Assembly (NCBI GenBank): GCA_021464415.1
Contig: CM038468.1
Span: 35,948,969 to 36,012,968, forward strand
DNA length: 64,000 bases
Direction: 5' to 3'
Source: Lonicera japonica
Lineage: Eukaryota > Streptophyta > Magnoliopsida > Dipsacales > Caprifoliaceae
Shown here: piece after piece, positions 22,822 to 33,736 of the stretch
How the letters are laid out: every line of letters begins with the position of its first letter
How positions within the stretch are numbered: position 1 is the first letter of the stretch
Notes under the pieces: generated by a model
What the model saw: only the letters and a program-made list of their open reading frames with translations
Told to the model about the DNA's origin: nothing
The model's database searches: none
Translations under genes and position numbers: made by a program

Positions 22822-24775
22822 TTAATCGGAGGCATAATAACCAATGGCATCGCTAGAGTGTGGCTCAAATCCATAATCATAATCATCATAATCATAAAGA
22901 TACGAACCCTCGCATTTGAAAGTTGTAATATGTGAGGCAAGGTTCAGTATCTCCGTGTCGTCACTTTCGAAACCTCTGCAATTACTAACATCCATATACT
23001 CAAGTTTCTTGCAGCCATTTAGAATAATCACCAAATCACTTCTTTCAAGTTCGCATTGCCTCAGAGCCAAGCCTTTTATGTTCGGCAAGAGAGTCGCAAT
23101 TGCAATTGCCACATCACTAGAAATTTCTGCATTTGTTACAGATAAGAAAACAAAGTTCTTGCAATGAAGATTTATTTGGGCAATTATTTCTTCCAAATCT
23201 TGGCTGAATTGAAGCATTAATGACTCTAGATTCTTCAGTTTGTTGATCATGCTAGGAATAATGAAACCATCATGATTATCAATCACCGAAGAAGGTAGTG
23301 TCAGAAGTTTCAATAATGGACACCTGTGTTACAAAAGTGAATACAACAATTAAATAATTCAATATAAAATATATTAATTTCGCACTCATTCAGAAAAAAA
23401 ATTTGTCCTAAGTTGAGTTTACTTAGAAAATATTAATAATTTCTCTATCCCAAATTGAAAATCAAAATTTTCTTTAAAATTTGGAAGGAATTGAACCTTT
23501 TTTTTCCCCATCAATTTGCAAGATATAATTTTTTTAATAGAATCTTTTCAAAAACAAGTTATTTAATTTATACTTAAAAATGAATGCTGTCCTGTTAATA
23601 CTTTGAATCCTATATACGATATTGCCACGGGTGCAAAATTTTGAGTTTTCATGTTTATTGCTATCATCATTTTTTCTAGTATACATATACTAGGTCGAAA
23701 TTCGTGCTAAAATTACTATTCTCAGTATCTTCACTTTGAACCACACAATTCTTTATCCTTTGTATATTTTTAGAATTCAAAAATCATTATGTATGATCAA
23801 GCATAAACTTATAATTTGATAAGAATATGTATTTAATTACATGTATTGATAAGCATATTTATTTTTTCGACAATACATGTGTATAAAAATTATACACATG
23901 TCAATAGGTGAGTATTAATTATTGACAAAATTAAGTTCGTTTAGATTGAGATAATAAGAAGGAAAGTAAAGGAAAAGAGGAGTGGTTACATATTACTTGT
24001 TCGGATAGATTTATAATGGGAAGAAAATGGAGGGAATGGTAGGGATTTTCAATCCTTTCTATTCCTCTATTTTGGTTTCCGTCTAATATTGGGATGGAAA
24101 TGGATTATTTTTTTAATGAATTATTTACTCTAGTGCCCTAAATTTGTTAATAATATAAAAAATCATATTACTTCCCTTTATTTTCTTCTTTCTATTCAAA
24201 CAAGAGTTATTTACATTATTTACTTTTCCATCCTTAGTTATCCTTATCCAAACAATAAATTTGTTATAAGACGAAAGCATGGAAGGGCAAAATTGAAAGA
24301 CCAAAAACCTGACACAGCTTCAAATTAAGCCAACAAAATCCCTTCCGATTTTATAAAATAGTAGATATATTATATCATGTGATTACGCACGATATTGAAA
24401 TGCATATATATATATATATATATGTAGTACCATGCATAATTTAAATACTTACTCCTCCAAGGCATAAACAATATCCTTGTTACTACAATTGTCGGGAAGA
24501 GCAAGTCTTGTTGCACTTCTTTGGCTACGATTCACTACGCCCTTTACCAAACGTTCAGTGTTGACAGAACATGGAAATCTTGAATACCGTGGAAATCTTG
24601 AATATTCAAGATCTATGGGAAAATTAAGAGATTGCCAACAGAGAGGATTGAGAGTTGCTTTGTACCAAGACTTGCAAACAAATGGTACATCCAATGCAAG
24701 TGACTCTATTCCCACTCTCCCTAATATATTCACCAAGCAATCCATTTCCATGTCTTCCCATTTCCTTCCCTCCAT
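22822..24775 (-). CDS. F-box/LRR protein, gene A (two coding exons)
   Basis: Predicted 274-residue protein. Exon 1 is 24775-24453 and exon 2 is 23323-22822. The 1128-bp intron has a GTAAGT donor and an acceptor ACACAG, and splits a Glu codon (phase 2). Residues about 5-50 form an F-box (KWEDMEMDCLVNILGRVGIE, then VCKSWYKATLNPLCWQSL), the Skp1-binding module. Exon 2 has about four or five leucine-rich repeats (LKLLTLPSSV, INKLKNLESLML, LLPNIKGLAL, CKKLEYMDVSNC) and ends in an Asp/Tyr-rich tail. The layout resembles the At3g48880/SKIP19-like plant F-box/LRR proteins, so an SCF ubiquitin-ligase substrate receptor is likely; the substrate is unknown. An 18-bp in-frame duplication in exon 1 gives YSRFPRYSRFP, shared with gene B but not gene C. 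Upstream of the ATG, a GT-AG pair (24879-24779) suggests a 101-bp intron in the 5' UTR. Confidence 0.85.
24404..24423. repeat. TA microsatellite in the gene A intron
   Basis: A run of about ten AT repeats lies 30 bp past the splice donor. The same position holds runs of about 25 bp in gene B (50968-50992) and 24 bp in gene C (60531-60554), so it is an inherited, length-variable repeat. Confidence 0.9.
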
Positions 24776-24879
24776 TCTCTGCAAACAATAAGTGAAAAAA
24801 AATAAAATTATTTTGTTAATACAATTTTCCGTGTACGTACTCTTTGTTTCCGACCAATGTCAAGAGACTAGTTACTAAC

Positions 24880-26903
24880 CTGTGCCAAAGGCACTGGTTA
24901 ACGTTACTCATGCCAAAGGCAGTCTCATTTTTGAAAAGTATCTTACAATCTCAACCACACATTTTTTTTCTTTTTTAATCATTGATTTACACATTTTTAA
25001 AATTAAAAAATTACTCTTTATTGTCATATAGACTAGGTTGTAATTCATGCTAAATTAAAGCATTATTACCCTTGAAATAGCATCTTGCAATCTCCACAAA
25101 ACAATTTATTATGGGCTATATTTCTAAGATTCAAAAACCATTACTTCCTTATATTATATAAATTGCTACAAAAACTAGTACACAAAATGATGCCAACAAC
25201 AATATTTGTCAATGGTTCAACAATTTTAGGTTAATGTATAAAAAATTGATTGTTCAGTCATTTTCATCAATCATTTCACATTTTGCATACTAATTTTTTT
25301 ATGGACTATATGTATATATGGTGTTGGACTTATCATCGGTCGGTTTCGGTTTAGTTTCTAGCCCTAGTGCAACCAATTCCAGTCCATCTGCACAATCCTA
25401 CACATATTTTTAGTAGATCTTCACATATTTACACAAATTTCTGCGGATCTAGCACTATATATACATACACAGACGTAAGTATATACTTAAATTAACTTAC
25501 CAAATACGATTTGGTGTTATGGCGATCAGCGACAAATCAAAGGTCTAAAAACTCTTTGATTTTCTTGGATCTGCGAATTCCTTGTCTTGGTCGTCTATTT
25601 TAGATTTGGGAGAGAGAGGATTGTGAGTAGATTAATTGGGGATGCTTTGAGAGATGGAGAAAGTAACATTATTGATCGTGAGGTGGAAAGCGAAGAGGTG
25701 AGCAAGTGTAAACATTAATTTTGTTTGATAACAAAATAAAAAATAAATAAAAAATCAATTGATTTTTGTGAAATTGCAAAATAATTTGAGTTATATTGTG
25801 AAATGTTTTTCATCTTATGCTAATTTTTATCAAAGCATCTCACATACTAACATGAATTGGATTTATAAAAAATATGGATATGTTAGCATGTCTAAAACAT
25901 GGTTCTTATGTGGCACTGAAATTCTTGTTTGTCGTCAAGTTCTAAAATTTTTTTATCTCCAATGATGTCAATAAAATTGCTAGTTATATTATTCATCAAC
26001 TTGAGTAATAATATTAGCACTTTACAAAAAACATTCTACCACTTTAAAATTATTTTTACTGACAAAATTAAAAAGTATCCCAAAAGATTCATATAAAGTG
26101 TCATAAAGATGATTTTCGAGTGCCAAAATACTTTTGTGGAGTGATAATATCATTACCCAGTAAATTTTAATGAAAATAGAATTAGAAATTAAAAGTTAAA
26201 ATATTTTAATGTTTAAAAAATGAAACATTAACGTAAAAAAAATGATGTGGCACCTAGAAATTTTTTAGGAGACCCTCTAGATTTAATATTTATTTTCATT
26301 GTCTTTCAATCTTTTTGCCACATCACCTTTATGGCCATTATCCATGTTTGGATTGGAAATGGTTTTTTAACTCATTATATATATATATATATATATATCT
26401 GATGTTGCACTTCCTTTTTTATATTTTTTTCAATTCATGGTTGCATTAAAAATTGTTCTCTCAGTAGATGTTTGGAAAACATTTCTTCAACGCTACCCAA
26501 ACAAATTTTTTCGATGAAAAAAGCAAAAAAGTAAGATAGCATTTCACAACATCACTCAATTTATTTTCTAACTTCTCATAATTTTTTATTATTATTCCTA
26601 CTATTTTCATCTTGTTATCAAATGGAGTCCAAGCGTAATTATCTTCCCTTAATTTCCCACTTTTGTATGAATATTAACTATTTAGTGCCTGCTTGGTTCC
26701 GAAAATTATCCAACTTTTTCAAAATTAGTTTATTTTTAGTTAATTTATAAATTTGTTTGTCAATAAATAATAAAATTTTAATAAATAGAGTGTTTGAAAG
26801 ATTTATATAAGAAATTTTCAATATTAAAATAAAAATATGTTTTAAATTTTATAAAGTTATTTAATTAATGTTTTGTTAACATGCATCATTATCAGTGAAG
26901 AAT
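24880..26903. other. Upstream region of gene A
   Basis: It aligns with 51449-53430 above gene B and in part with 60994-61882 above gene C. It presumably holds the promoter and 5' UTR exon, but no TATA box or start site can be fixed from sequence alone. It contains the foldback repeat at 26004-26157 and a TA microsatellite at 26374-26398. Confidence 0.5.
26004..26157. mobile_element. Foldback MITE-like hairpin upstream of gene A
   Basis: The two halves are degenerate inverted copies (GTAATAATATTAGCACTTTAC at the left, TTGTGGAGTGATAATATCATTACC at the right, to be compared after reverse complementing). The same element is at 52570-52722 above gene B and, best preserved, at 63210-63359 above gene C. 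It therefore predates all duplications here. Confidence 0.7.
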
Positions 26904-26904
26904 C

Positions 26905-27165
26905 TAGAATTCTAAAGTTACTGAAGTGAAGACACAAAAATTAAAGTAAATTAAAGTTATAATTGAGTGACTATAATTAAAGTTAGAAATAAGTGACAAG
27001 AATTCTAAACTTATTAAAGTTACTAATCGACTAAAGTTATTAAAGTTAGAAGTGACTCGAATTCTAAATTAAAATTATTCTTAATCAAAGTTATTAAAGT
27101 TGGAATTAAGTGACTAGAATTCTAAGTTAAATTTAGAATTAGGCAATTCTCCAAATTAAGTTATT
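26905..27165. repeat. Degenerate minisatellite built on ATTAAAGTTA and GAATTCTAA
   Basis: Irregular repeats of ATTAAAGTTA, AAGTGAC and GAATTCTAA follow one another for about 260 bp. The paralogous stretch at 53440-53705 is nearly the same, so the array predates the unit duplication. Confidence 0.75.
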
Positions 27166-27268
27166 AAAGATCGATCAGTGCAATTCTAGTTCAAGTTTTG
27201 TTTCCTTAATTCTGGGATCAAAGAGGCCTTGACAGATGGTATATATATATAGATTTACAAAAACCTAA

Positions 27269-27760
27269 GAGCATCTCTAATGGTAGTGTAAAAATTGATT
27301 TGTAAATCACATATGTCAACTCACTTTTACAAAAAACTTGAATGCTAAAAAAAAAGTGCTCAAATGGTACTTTTGTAAAATTTTGTGTGAATTTTGAAAT
27401 AACAAATAAGATTAGAACACATGTTAAATATCAATTCAAACAATTTTTTTATTAATTTTTTCTTGATTTTTTACGAAGTATCTTGTAATCACAATGGATC
27501 TTGATTTATAGGTATTGATGAGTAGATTTCCAATATGTAATTTTTATTAAAATATATATTTTACATTTAAAGTTATTACTTTTTGAGTTTTTATAAAAAA
27601 GTTGAAGAGAGAGAAAGATGATGTGGCATTGTAAAATAGGAGTGTATTTTACACAACTATTTTACATAAATTTAAATTTTAAAAGACTGCTAGAGACAAA
27701 AAAATTTACTAGTGTAAATTTTAAACAAAACAAATATTTAGAAGACTGCTGGAGATGCTC
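27269..27760. mobile_element. PIF/Harbinger-like MITE
   Basis: The 492-bp insertion starts GAGCATCTCTAATGG and ends with the inverse of GAGCATCTCCAGCAG, flanked by TAA on both sides (27266-27268 and 27761-27763). Three-base TAA/TTA duplications and GAGCATCTCC-type ends are typical of Harbinger-derived MITEs. Unit 2 has the uninterrupted site near 53808. No transposase is encoded. Confidence 0.85.
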
Positions 27761-28165
27761 TAAGTACTTGTAAATTTAAAGAAGTTAAGGTGGTTAAGCA
27801 ACCTCAATGTCAGCTTGATGTAACTAAAATCATAATTTCTCTTGAATCAAGCATGCTTAATTAGATGATCACAAATAACTAAATACTTGTTACTATCTGT
27901 CCGAACAGGTACCGTATTTCTGAAAAAGATCCATGAGACTTGAGAGTGTAGAGAAATTATCCCAACAAAAATTAAACCATAATTTCATTAACGTATATCA
28001 TATGAGTCGAGGCCTCATAATTACAAGGAGAAGGCATCTGCCAAATATGACCCTCATGTACCAAGTGTCTAGTCCCACGGCTCAGTACATCCCCAGCAAT
28101 ACAAAACAAAAGTGGAGAAAGTGGATCGATCACCTGTCCAACAAGCTTTGGGGCATATTGAAATT

Positions 28166-28342
28166 GCCGTCCCTTAAAGTCATTAGGGACGGGTATTGCC
28201 GTCCCTTAAGTTTTTGGGATGCCCACCAATTAGGACCCTCGTTCAACGTCCCTAAGAGTGTCCCAAAAAACTTTTAAGGATGGCTAACCTACTTTTTGGC
28301 GCGGCTGATGCTCGTCCTAAATAACCATTTTTTTTGTAATGG
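28166..28342 (-). mobile_element. Possible CACTA-type transposon end fragment
   Basis: The outer end on the minus strand is CATTACAAAAAAAATGG (CGCTACAAAAAAAATGG in unit 2), close to the CACTACAA start of CACTA elements. It is followed by repeated GGGACG words in both orientations, like CACTA subterminal repeats. The copy in unit 2 is 54208-54384. The second end was not found. Confidence 0.35.
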
Positions 28343-28511
28343 ATATAGGATTATAGAGAGGAATAATAGCTAACAACATGGGAACCCAAATCATCCGGAT
28401 CTTAAATTTTCCTATCCCCATCCTAAAGCAACTGAAGACGACTCTGAACAGCTTGCTGCCTGCCACTTTGTGAAATAAAGAAGTATTACGATCTCCCTCA
28501 GAAAGCCAACT

Positions 28512-29960
28512 TGATAAACGCATAATATTGTCATTCATACGCTCCTTAACGGAGTTATTTGACGCGTTTGTTGTATTAATTTTTCCTAATTATCCACTTA
28601 TCTCGAGATTAGTGCCTTAGCGAGTTTTGTATCTAATGTGGCCTAAGTTGGTGTTTTTGTGTAGTTCTTATGTTTTTGTAGGTGTGAAAATCACCGGCCC
28701 TTCAAGAATTGATCAAAAGCTAGTTTAGAGGAAAGCTAAAGTGCTAAGTGAAGAAATCCCAAACCCATGATCGATCATGGTACAGAAAACCCAGCTCCAG
28801 AATACCCCATGATCGATCATGGTATTAGCATGATCGATCATGGCCCCGGGCAACTTGCTCATTTCACACCCAAAATGAGCTATTTTTGTGGTTCAAGTTA
28901 TTTTAGATATTTAAATTAGATATTTTGTATCCTCTTAGTATATGTTATTTTACTTAGCTTCTAGCTAGGCTAAGTTATCTTTGTTTTTACATATAGAAGT
29001 TCTAGAGAGAAGGGAGAGCTCAAGTTGTATCTTTTTTTCATTTTCTCTTGTAAGTTCTTGTTTTGTAAGAATGATTTCTTCTTTTATAATATTTGTTCTT
29101 GCATCTATTATGGAGAAGTCTTTTACTAAGGTTACGGAGGTGAATCGCGATATAATTTTTGGTAATTAATTTCTCAATCCATGTTTAAAGTTTGTCAAAT
29201 AATTGTGAATCATTTTCCTTTCTAAATCCTTTATTCTTCAAGCTTTCTAGGTATTTTCATTTAAAGATTAGACTTTTGATGCCTTGTATGCTTAGTGCTT
29301 ATTGATTAATAAAAATACAACATATTTACATGGTTCTAAAAATCTTGTAGCTCATTTTCCCCATCTATGGATTTTTGTTCCTTTTTGTAGAGATTACGGA
29401 GAGTTCTTAAATTCTATAGATGATTTATAAATTTATTAATCTAATCTTTGAATTACTTAACGATATTTTGAGTGCTTTGTACACTTTACGTGATATTTAG
29501 ACTCCTTATTGTCTTTCTTAAGTAATGATCGGCTAGTTCATGAATTTATTCCACAAACTTCATTCCGTGTCATTGTGATGATTCGCTATTTAATTTTCAT
29601 TCTTTTAAACCATGAGATTTCACATACATGTTTAATATAAAACTTTGTTTCGATGAGTTTATCATCTCCATTTTTGAGAATATTGTGTTGAAATCTATGT
29701 ATGAGATTGAAATTACCGTTTATTGTATCGCAAGCAACTTCCAAATATCTTAGTGCTTTCTTACTAATTTTTACAACCGATTTTCATTTCCGTTGTTTCA
29801 CAATCAATCAAATTTATCATTCAAAGAAACCATATAATATGTAATCCATTCCATTCCTTTTCGACTATCCCTGTGGTTCGACACTCGGACTTCCGAGACT
29901 ATATTATAACTTGACGTGCCTGCACTTGGGTTAACAAAACGCGATATTCTATCTGCGTCA
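28512..29960 (+). repeat. Solo LTR of an Athila-like element
   Basis: The 1449-bp sequence starts TGATAAACGC and ends ATCTGCGTCA, with CAACT on both sides (28507-28511 and 29961-29965). Unit 2 shows the empty site (AGCCAACTCATATGAG near 54539). No internal region remains, so it is a product of recombination between two LTRs of one element. It belongs to the same family as 251-1868 and carries the three 16-bp palindromes at 28765-28780, 28807-28822 and 28828-28843 (the last with one mismatch). Confidence 0.92.
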
Positions 29961-30299
29961 CAACTCATATGAGCCTTATCCTTCCAGAAACTTTCCTCAT
30001 CCCTAAGAGCGTCAAGATAATTATTTTGAGCACCTGCCGTAGCCTAAAGACTCGCCTCAGTGGCACCATGAATGTCTAGATCACTTTGAATGTCACCCAA
30101 TCGTATTTAGCCTTGTTAACCCTTTTGTGAACCAACCCAAATTGCTTCCGGTTCCAGATATGAAGCCATTGGCAAAGGTACTTAAGCATAGAGCGAAGCA
30201 CATGCATAGCATCTCCCAATGGATTAACCTCTCCTTAACAGATTTTTGTACATTGAAACTCGCATTTATTTCTCCAAACAAGCCCTTTCTTGCAATTTA

Positions 30300-31029
30300 C
30301 TTTTATTTAAATTATTTATACTAAAAAACCAAAAAATAGGTTTAAAAACCAAGTCTCAAAATTTCTCCATTTTAACTTAACTAATATTTTCAACCACTTT
30401 CCTGTGAATTTGACGCCCTTACTTCCGCTGTCTACGTTATAAATATTTAATATTTAATGTAAGGTTTTTGATCTTGTTTTTTTTCTTGTGACTAAAAATA
30501 CCCTTTCGTTTGGTCCAAAAAATAGAATTTAAAGCTTGAGCTTGCTTGGATGATCTCGAATGCCTAAATACTTGTCACGTTGAGGATGGTTAACTAGTTT
30601 GTAGGCCCAAAAGATTAAAAAAAATAAAATAAAAAATCGAATTCACAAATTAAACTGGATGCTTTTAACAATTTTCCTAAAACTTGTAGTGTGTTTCCCC
30701 ATCTTTGCTTTAAAAAATATAAGTACATGAAGTAATTTTTATTACGTGTAACGTTGTTTTACACAATGGGTTAATAACTAGTCACAAATTATCTTGTTTT
30801 ATAGATTTTGACAAAGCTTCAAATATATATTTTGTATTCAAATTAAATTCAAATTTTAAATTTAATGTGATGGCATAGTGAATATTTGTAAAAGCTGATA
30901 GGAGCGAAAATTAACACGATAGTATAAAAAGAGTGTGTATTTTACATATTTATTTTGTACTTTACTGATTTAATAAAGTGTTATACACAATTATTGTAGC
31001 ACAAGTTTTTTTCACACGTGTATACATGC
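30300..31029. other. Non-coding spacer shared by both units
   Basis: It aligns with 57790-58509. It is AT-rich, with no gene and no clear transposon ends. Confidence 0.5.
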
Positions 31030-31302
31030 AATGGGGTAAATTAATTAGTATTTAGCCCATTCTTAAAGGAGTTGTTTTCACTAAACCCAGCTCTTTCTAC
31101 GTAACCATTTATAAATAAATCATGTATTAATGAAACTCTTTCTCGCTCAATGCGAATTTAACTTGATACGAAACTGAAACGAATACCAGCATGAAACAGA
31201 ACTATTGCCTGGCCTAACTTGAATTAAATGAAAGGGAAAAATAAAGATATCTATATATCCAACAAATAAAAAAGAAAATATAAATAAATAAAATCGAAGT
31301 AG
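31030..31302 (-). pseudogene. Orphan 3' flank of a lost fourth F-box gene
   Basis: The sequence matches the 3' flank of gene C (58510-58770), sharing details such as TTTAGCCCATTCTT and TTGTTTTCACTAAACC that differ from the flanks of genes A and B. In unit 2 this flank is followed within about 150 bp by the stop codon of gene C. Here it ends at about 31302 and runs directly into LINE-2, with no F-box sequence. A C-type gene was therefore probably deleted. Confidence 0.7.
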
Positions 31303-31305
31303 TCT

Positions 31306-33736
31306 AGGGAGAACAAAAACACTCATAACATAGGCCGGAACTGCTTGAGCAACTGTTTTTAAGAGGATCTCTTTCCCCGCTCTCGAGAGGAACTTTCTTT
31401 TCCACCCTTGTAATTTAGTCCAAAGTTTATCTTTGACAAAGGAGAGAATATGAGATTTATTTTTGCCTAAAAACGAGGGTAACCCCAGATACTTTCCATG
31501 GATATCCGTTTCTTGGACCTCAAAGTAATCACAAATAACCTTACGCTGCACCTCCCCCATGTTAGAACTAAACATAATGGAGGACTTTTGAAAATTAATC
31601 ATCTGACTCGACGCCCGCTCATAAAGCTTAAGACACTGCCGGATCATAGAGCTCTCCTGTAAATTAGCTCTAAAAACGATAAGACTATCATCAGCAAAGA
31701 AAAGATGGGAGATATCTGGAGCAGACCTGGCCACCCTACACCCATGAATGAGACCATTAGCAACGTAACTATGAAGAAGCTTAGATAGGCCCTCTGCACA
31801 TAAAATAAATAAATAGGGACTTATAGGGTCGCCTTGGTGTAATCCTCGCTTAGGGTAGATAGGGCCGATCTCGACCCCATTTTGGATCACCGTATACTCC
31901 ACCGTAGTCACACAAAGCATAACTAGTTTCACCCACCGCTCATCAAACCCCAGCTTTAACATCATGAGCTGAAGAAACTCCCACTCAATGCGGTCATAAG
32001 CCTTCGACACATCTAGCTTCATCGCTGCTATACCACTTTTACCGTGCCTTTTTCTTTTTAGGAAATGCCCTATCTCAAATGCCACCAAGATATTATCGGA
32101 AATAAGGCGATTGGGGACAAACGCACTTTGTGTCTCCGAAATAATCAAAGGCAAAATAAGTTTTAACCGATTTGAGATTGCTTTAGAAATTATCTTGTAA
32201 ATCACATTGCACAAAGCTATGGGACGAAGCTCAGACATCTTCTCTGGACCTTTAACCTTTGGGATGAGGACAATCGACGTTTTATTAAAACCTGTAGGAA
32301 ATTGGCATTCATTGAGAAATTGCAAGCAAGCTTCAACAAGTCGAGGTTCCGTGACACCCCAAAATTTTTGATAAAAACCCAGATTCAACCCATCAGGCCC
32401 CGGTGCTTTTTCAGGGTACATAGAGAACAATGCGGTTTTGATTTCAAATTCTTCAAACGGACGAGTCAATTCTTCATTCTGTTCTCTTGAAACTTTTCTG
32501 GTAACATGCTTGAGAACAGCCTCATGGTCACAGCCACGAGAGGTAAAGAGGTCACTGAAATAATCATAGATCACTTCTTTTAGGCCATGGCCCCATTTAC
32601 ACCATTGCCCATTTGAATTGCGAAGCTTAGAGAAGCTGTTATTCTTACGTCTTTTTGAGGCCGCAAGGTGAAAATAACGAGTATTCGAATCCCCTTCTCT
32701 GAGCCAAAATTGTTTTGCCCTTTGACGCCAATATGCTTCCTGTCGGTCCAACAAAACACCCAATTCAGTTTGAAGTTCTTGTATCCAGTTAACCCCATTA
32801 GGATCCCTACACCACTTGAGTCGGTTAATGTCTGCTCTACACACTTGAATACGGCGCTTGAATCTGAGACGAAGGGCAGTCCCCCATTTCTGTAAACTTT
32901 CCCCACAATCTTGAATACGACGCTGGATATCGACGGAATTATTCCCACCCCCACGCTTCAACGACTTTCTCTCTGCAATTGGGTTCACGCAACCAAGCAG
33001 ATTCAAAACGGAACCTATTACCTGAGATGACAGTATGCTCGAAAAGCTCAATGAAGAGGGCAGAATGGTCAGAAGAGATAGTAAGAATATTATGAACCAA
33101 TGCATTAGCGAACATGTTCATCCAGTTCTGAGTAGCTAGGGCTCTATCGAGCCTTTCCTCCACCCAATGATCTGTTCCACGACTTCTCTCCCAAGTGAAT
33201 TGATACCCTAACATACCCAGGTCGATCAAGTTACTCTCTTCTACCACAATACGAAAACCATTAATAAGGGCAGACGGGTGCGGTACTCGGCCCCTCTTCT
33301 CTGATTGGCACAACAAGTCATTGAAGTCCCCTACAATGCACCATGGGAGGGAGGACTTAGTGCTAAGCGTGGTAAGTAATGCCCAGGAGTCATGCCTGTG
33401 ATGCCGCTCTGGGAACCCATAAAAACCGGTCAACCGCCAGTCTTGCTTATCCTCCAGACGCACCACAACATCGACATGGTGGTGAAAATAACTTAAGAGG
33501 GAAGCCGTATTCTTCTCCTTCCAAAGTAAACCGATGCCTCCCCCAATACCCAATCTATCAACAAAAAATAAACCCTCGAACCCCAACTTCCTCTTCACAT
33601 TTTCTATTTGGGCCCGACCCACCTTGACTTCCATCAAAAAAACAAACTTGGGCTTGTACTTGGACATTAGGTCCAATAACTCCTGAACCGTTCGTGAGGC
33701 GCCCAACCCAAGACAGTTCCAACTCAACGTACTCAT
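31306..33736 (-). pseudogene. LINE-2 ORF2: endonuclease and reverse transcriptase
   Basis: The APE-like endonuclease (33736-32939) has LSWNCLG, LMEVK, GDFND and SSDHSAL, all the expected catalytic blocks. One frameshift in a G-rich run near 32950 moves reading to the frame that carries the reverse transcriptase. In the 652-codon frame opening at 33105, true coding begins near codon 51. It has APGPDGLN, PIALCNVIYKI, the first catalytic aspartate in MKLDVSKAYDRIEW (about codon 365), HQGDPISPYLF and the FADD box (about codons 470-473). LINE similarity ends near codon 600; the remaining 52 codons are host flank read through. Confidence 0.88.

Larger units (their letters stand above)
27930..30300 (-). 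pseudogene. Old L1 LINE fragment in unit 1, interrupted by a solo LTR
   Basis: On the minus strand the pieces in order are WNRKQFGLVHKRVNKAKYDW, a DIHGATEASL and LRDEESFWKDKAHM stretch, then WLSEGDRNTSLFHKVAGSK, and after a gap QGDPLSPLLFCIAGDVLSRG with a ruined catalytic box (YVNE in place of YADD). These are linker and reverse-transcriptase blocks of a plant L1 ORF2. The same fragment lies in unit 2 (53960-57800), so it predates the duplication. Part of the polymerase domain is replaced by a CACTA-like piece (28166-28342). Confidence 0.75.

Noticed and set aside
22916..23167. 83-codon plus-strand frame antisense to F-box exon 2, present at equal length in genes B (49151-49402) and C (59034-59285)
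   Set aside because: It is a mirror of the conserved leucine-rich-repeat coding sequence; no independent signal for an antisense gene.
24404..24423. TA microsatellites as possible regulatory elements
   Set aside because: Simple repeats of this kind occur throughout the window in introns and spacers and show no element-specific position apart from inheritance by duplication.
24477..24791. 104-codon plus-strand frame opposite F-box exon 1
   Set aside because: It is a shadow of the F-box coding frame; the gene B copy is cut to a shorter frame, so it is not conserved.
27933..28277. 114-codon plus-strand frame
   Set aside because: The minus strand of the same stretch encodes recognisable L1 reverse-transcriptase blocks; the plus frame is a shadow and differs in unit 2.
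33379..33627. Plus-strand frames opposite LINE-2 ORF2 and ORF1 (also 33905-34108 and 32668-32895)
   Set aside because: They are complementary to well-supported LINE coding sequence.
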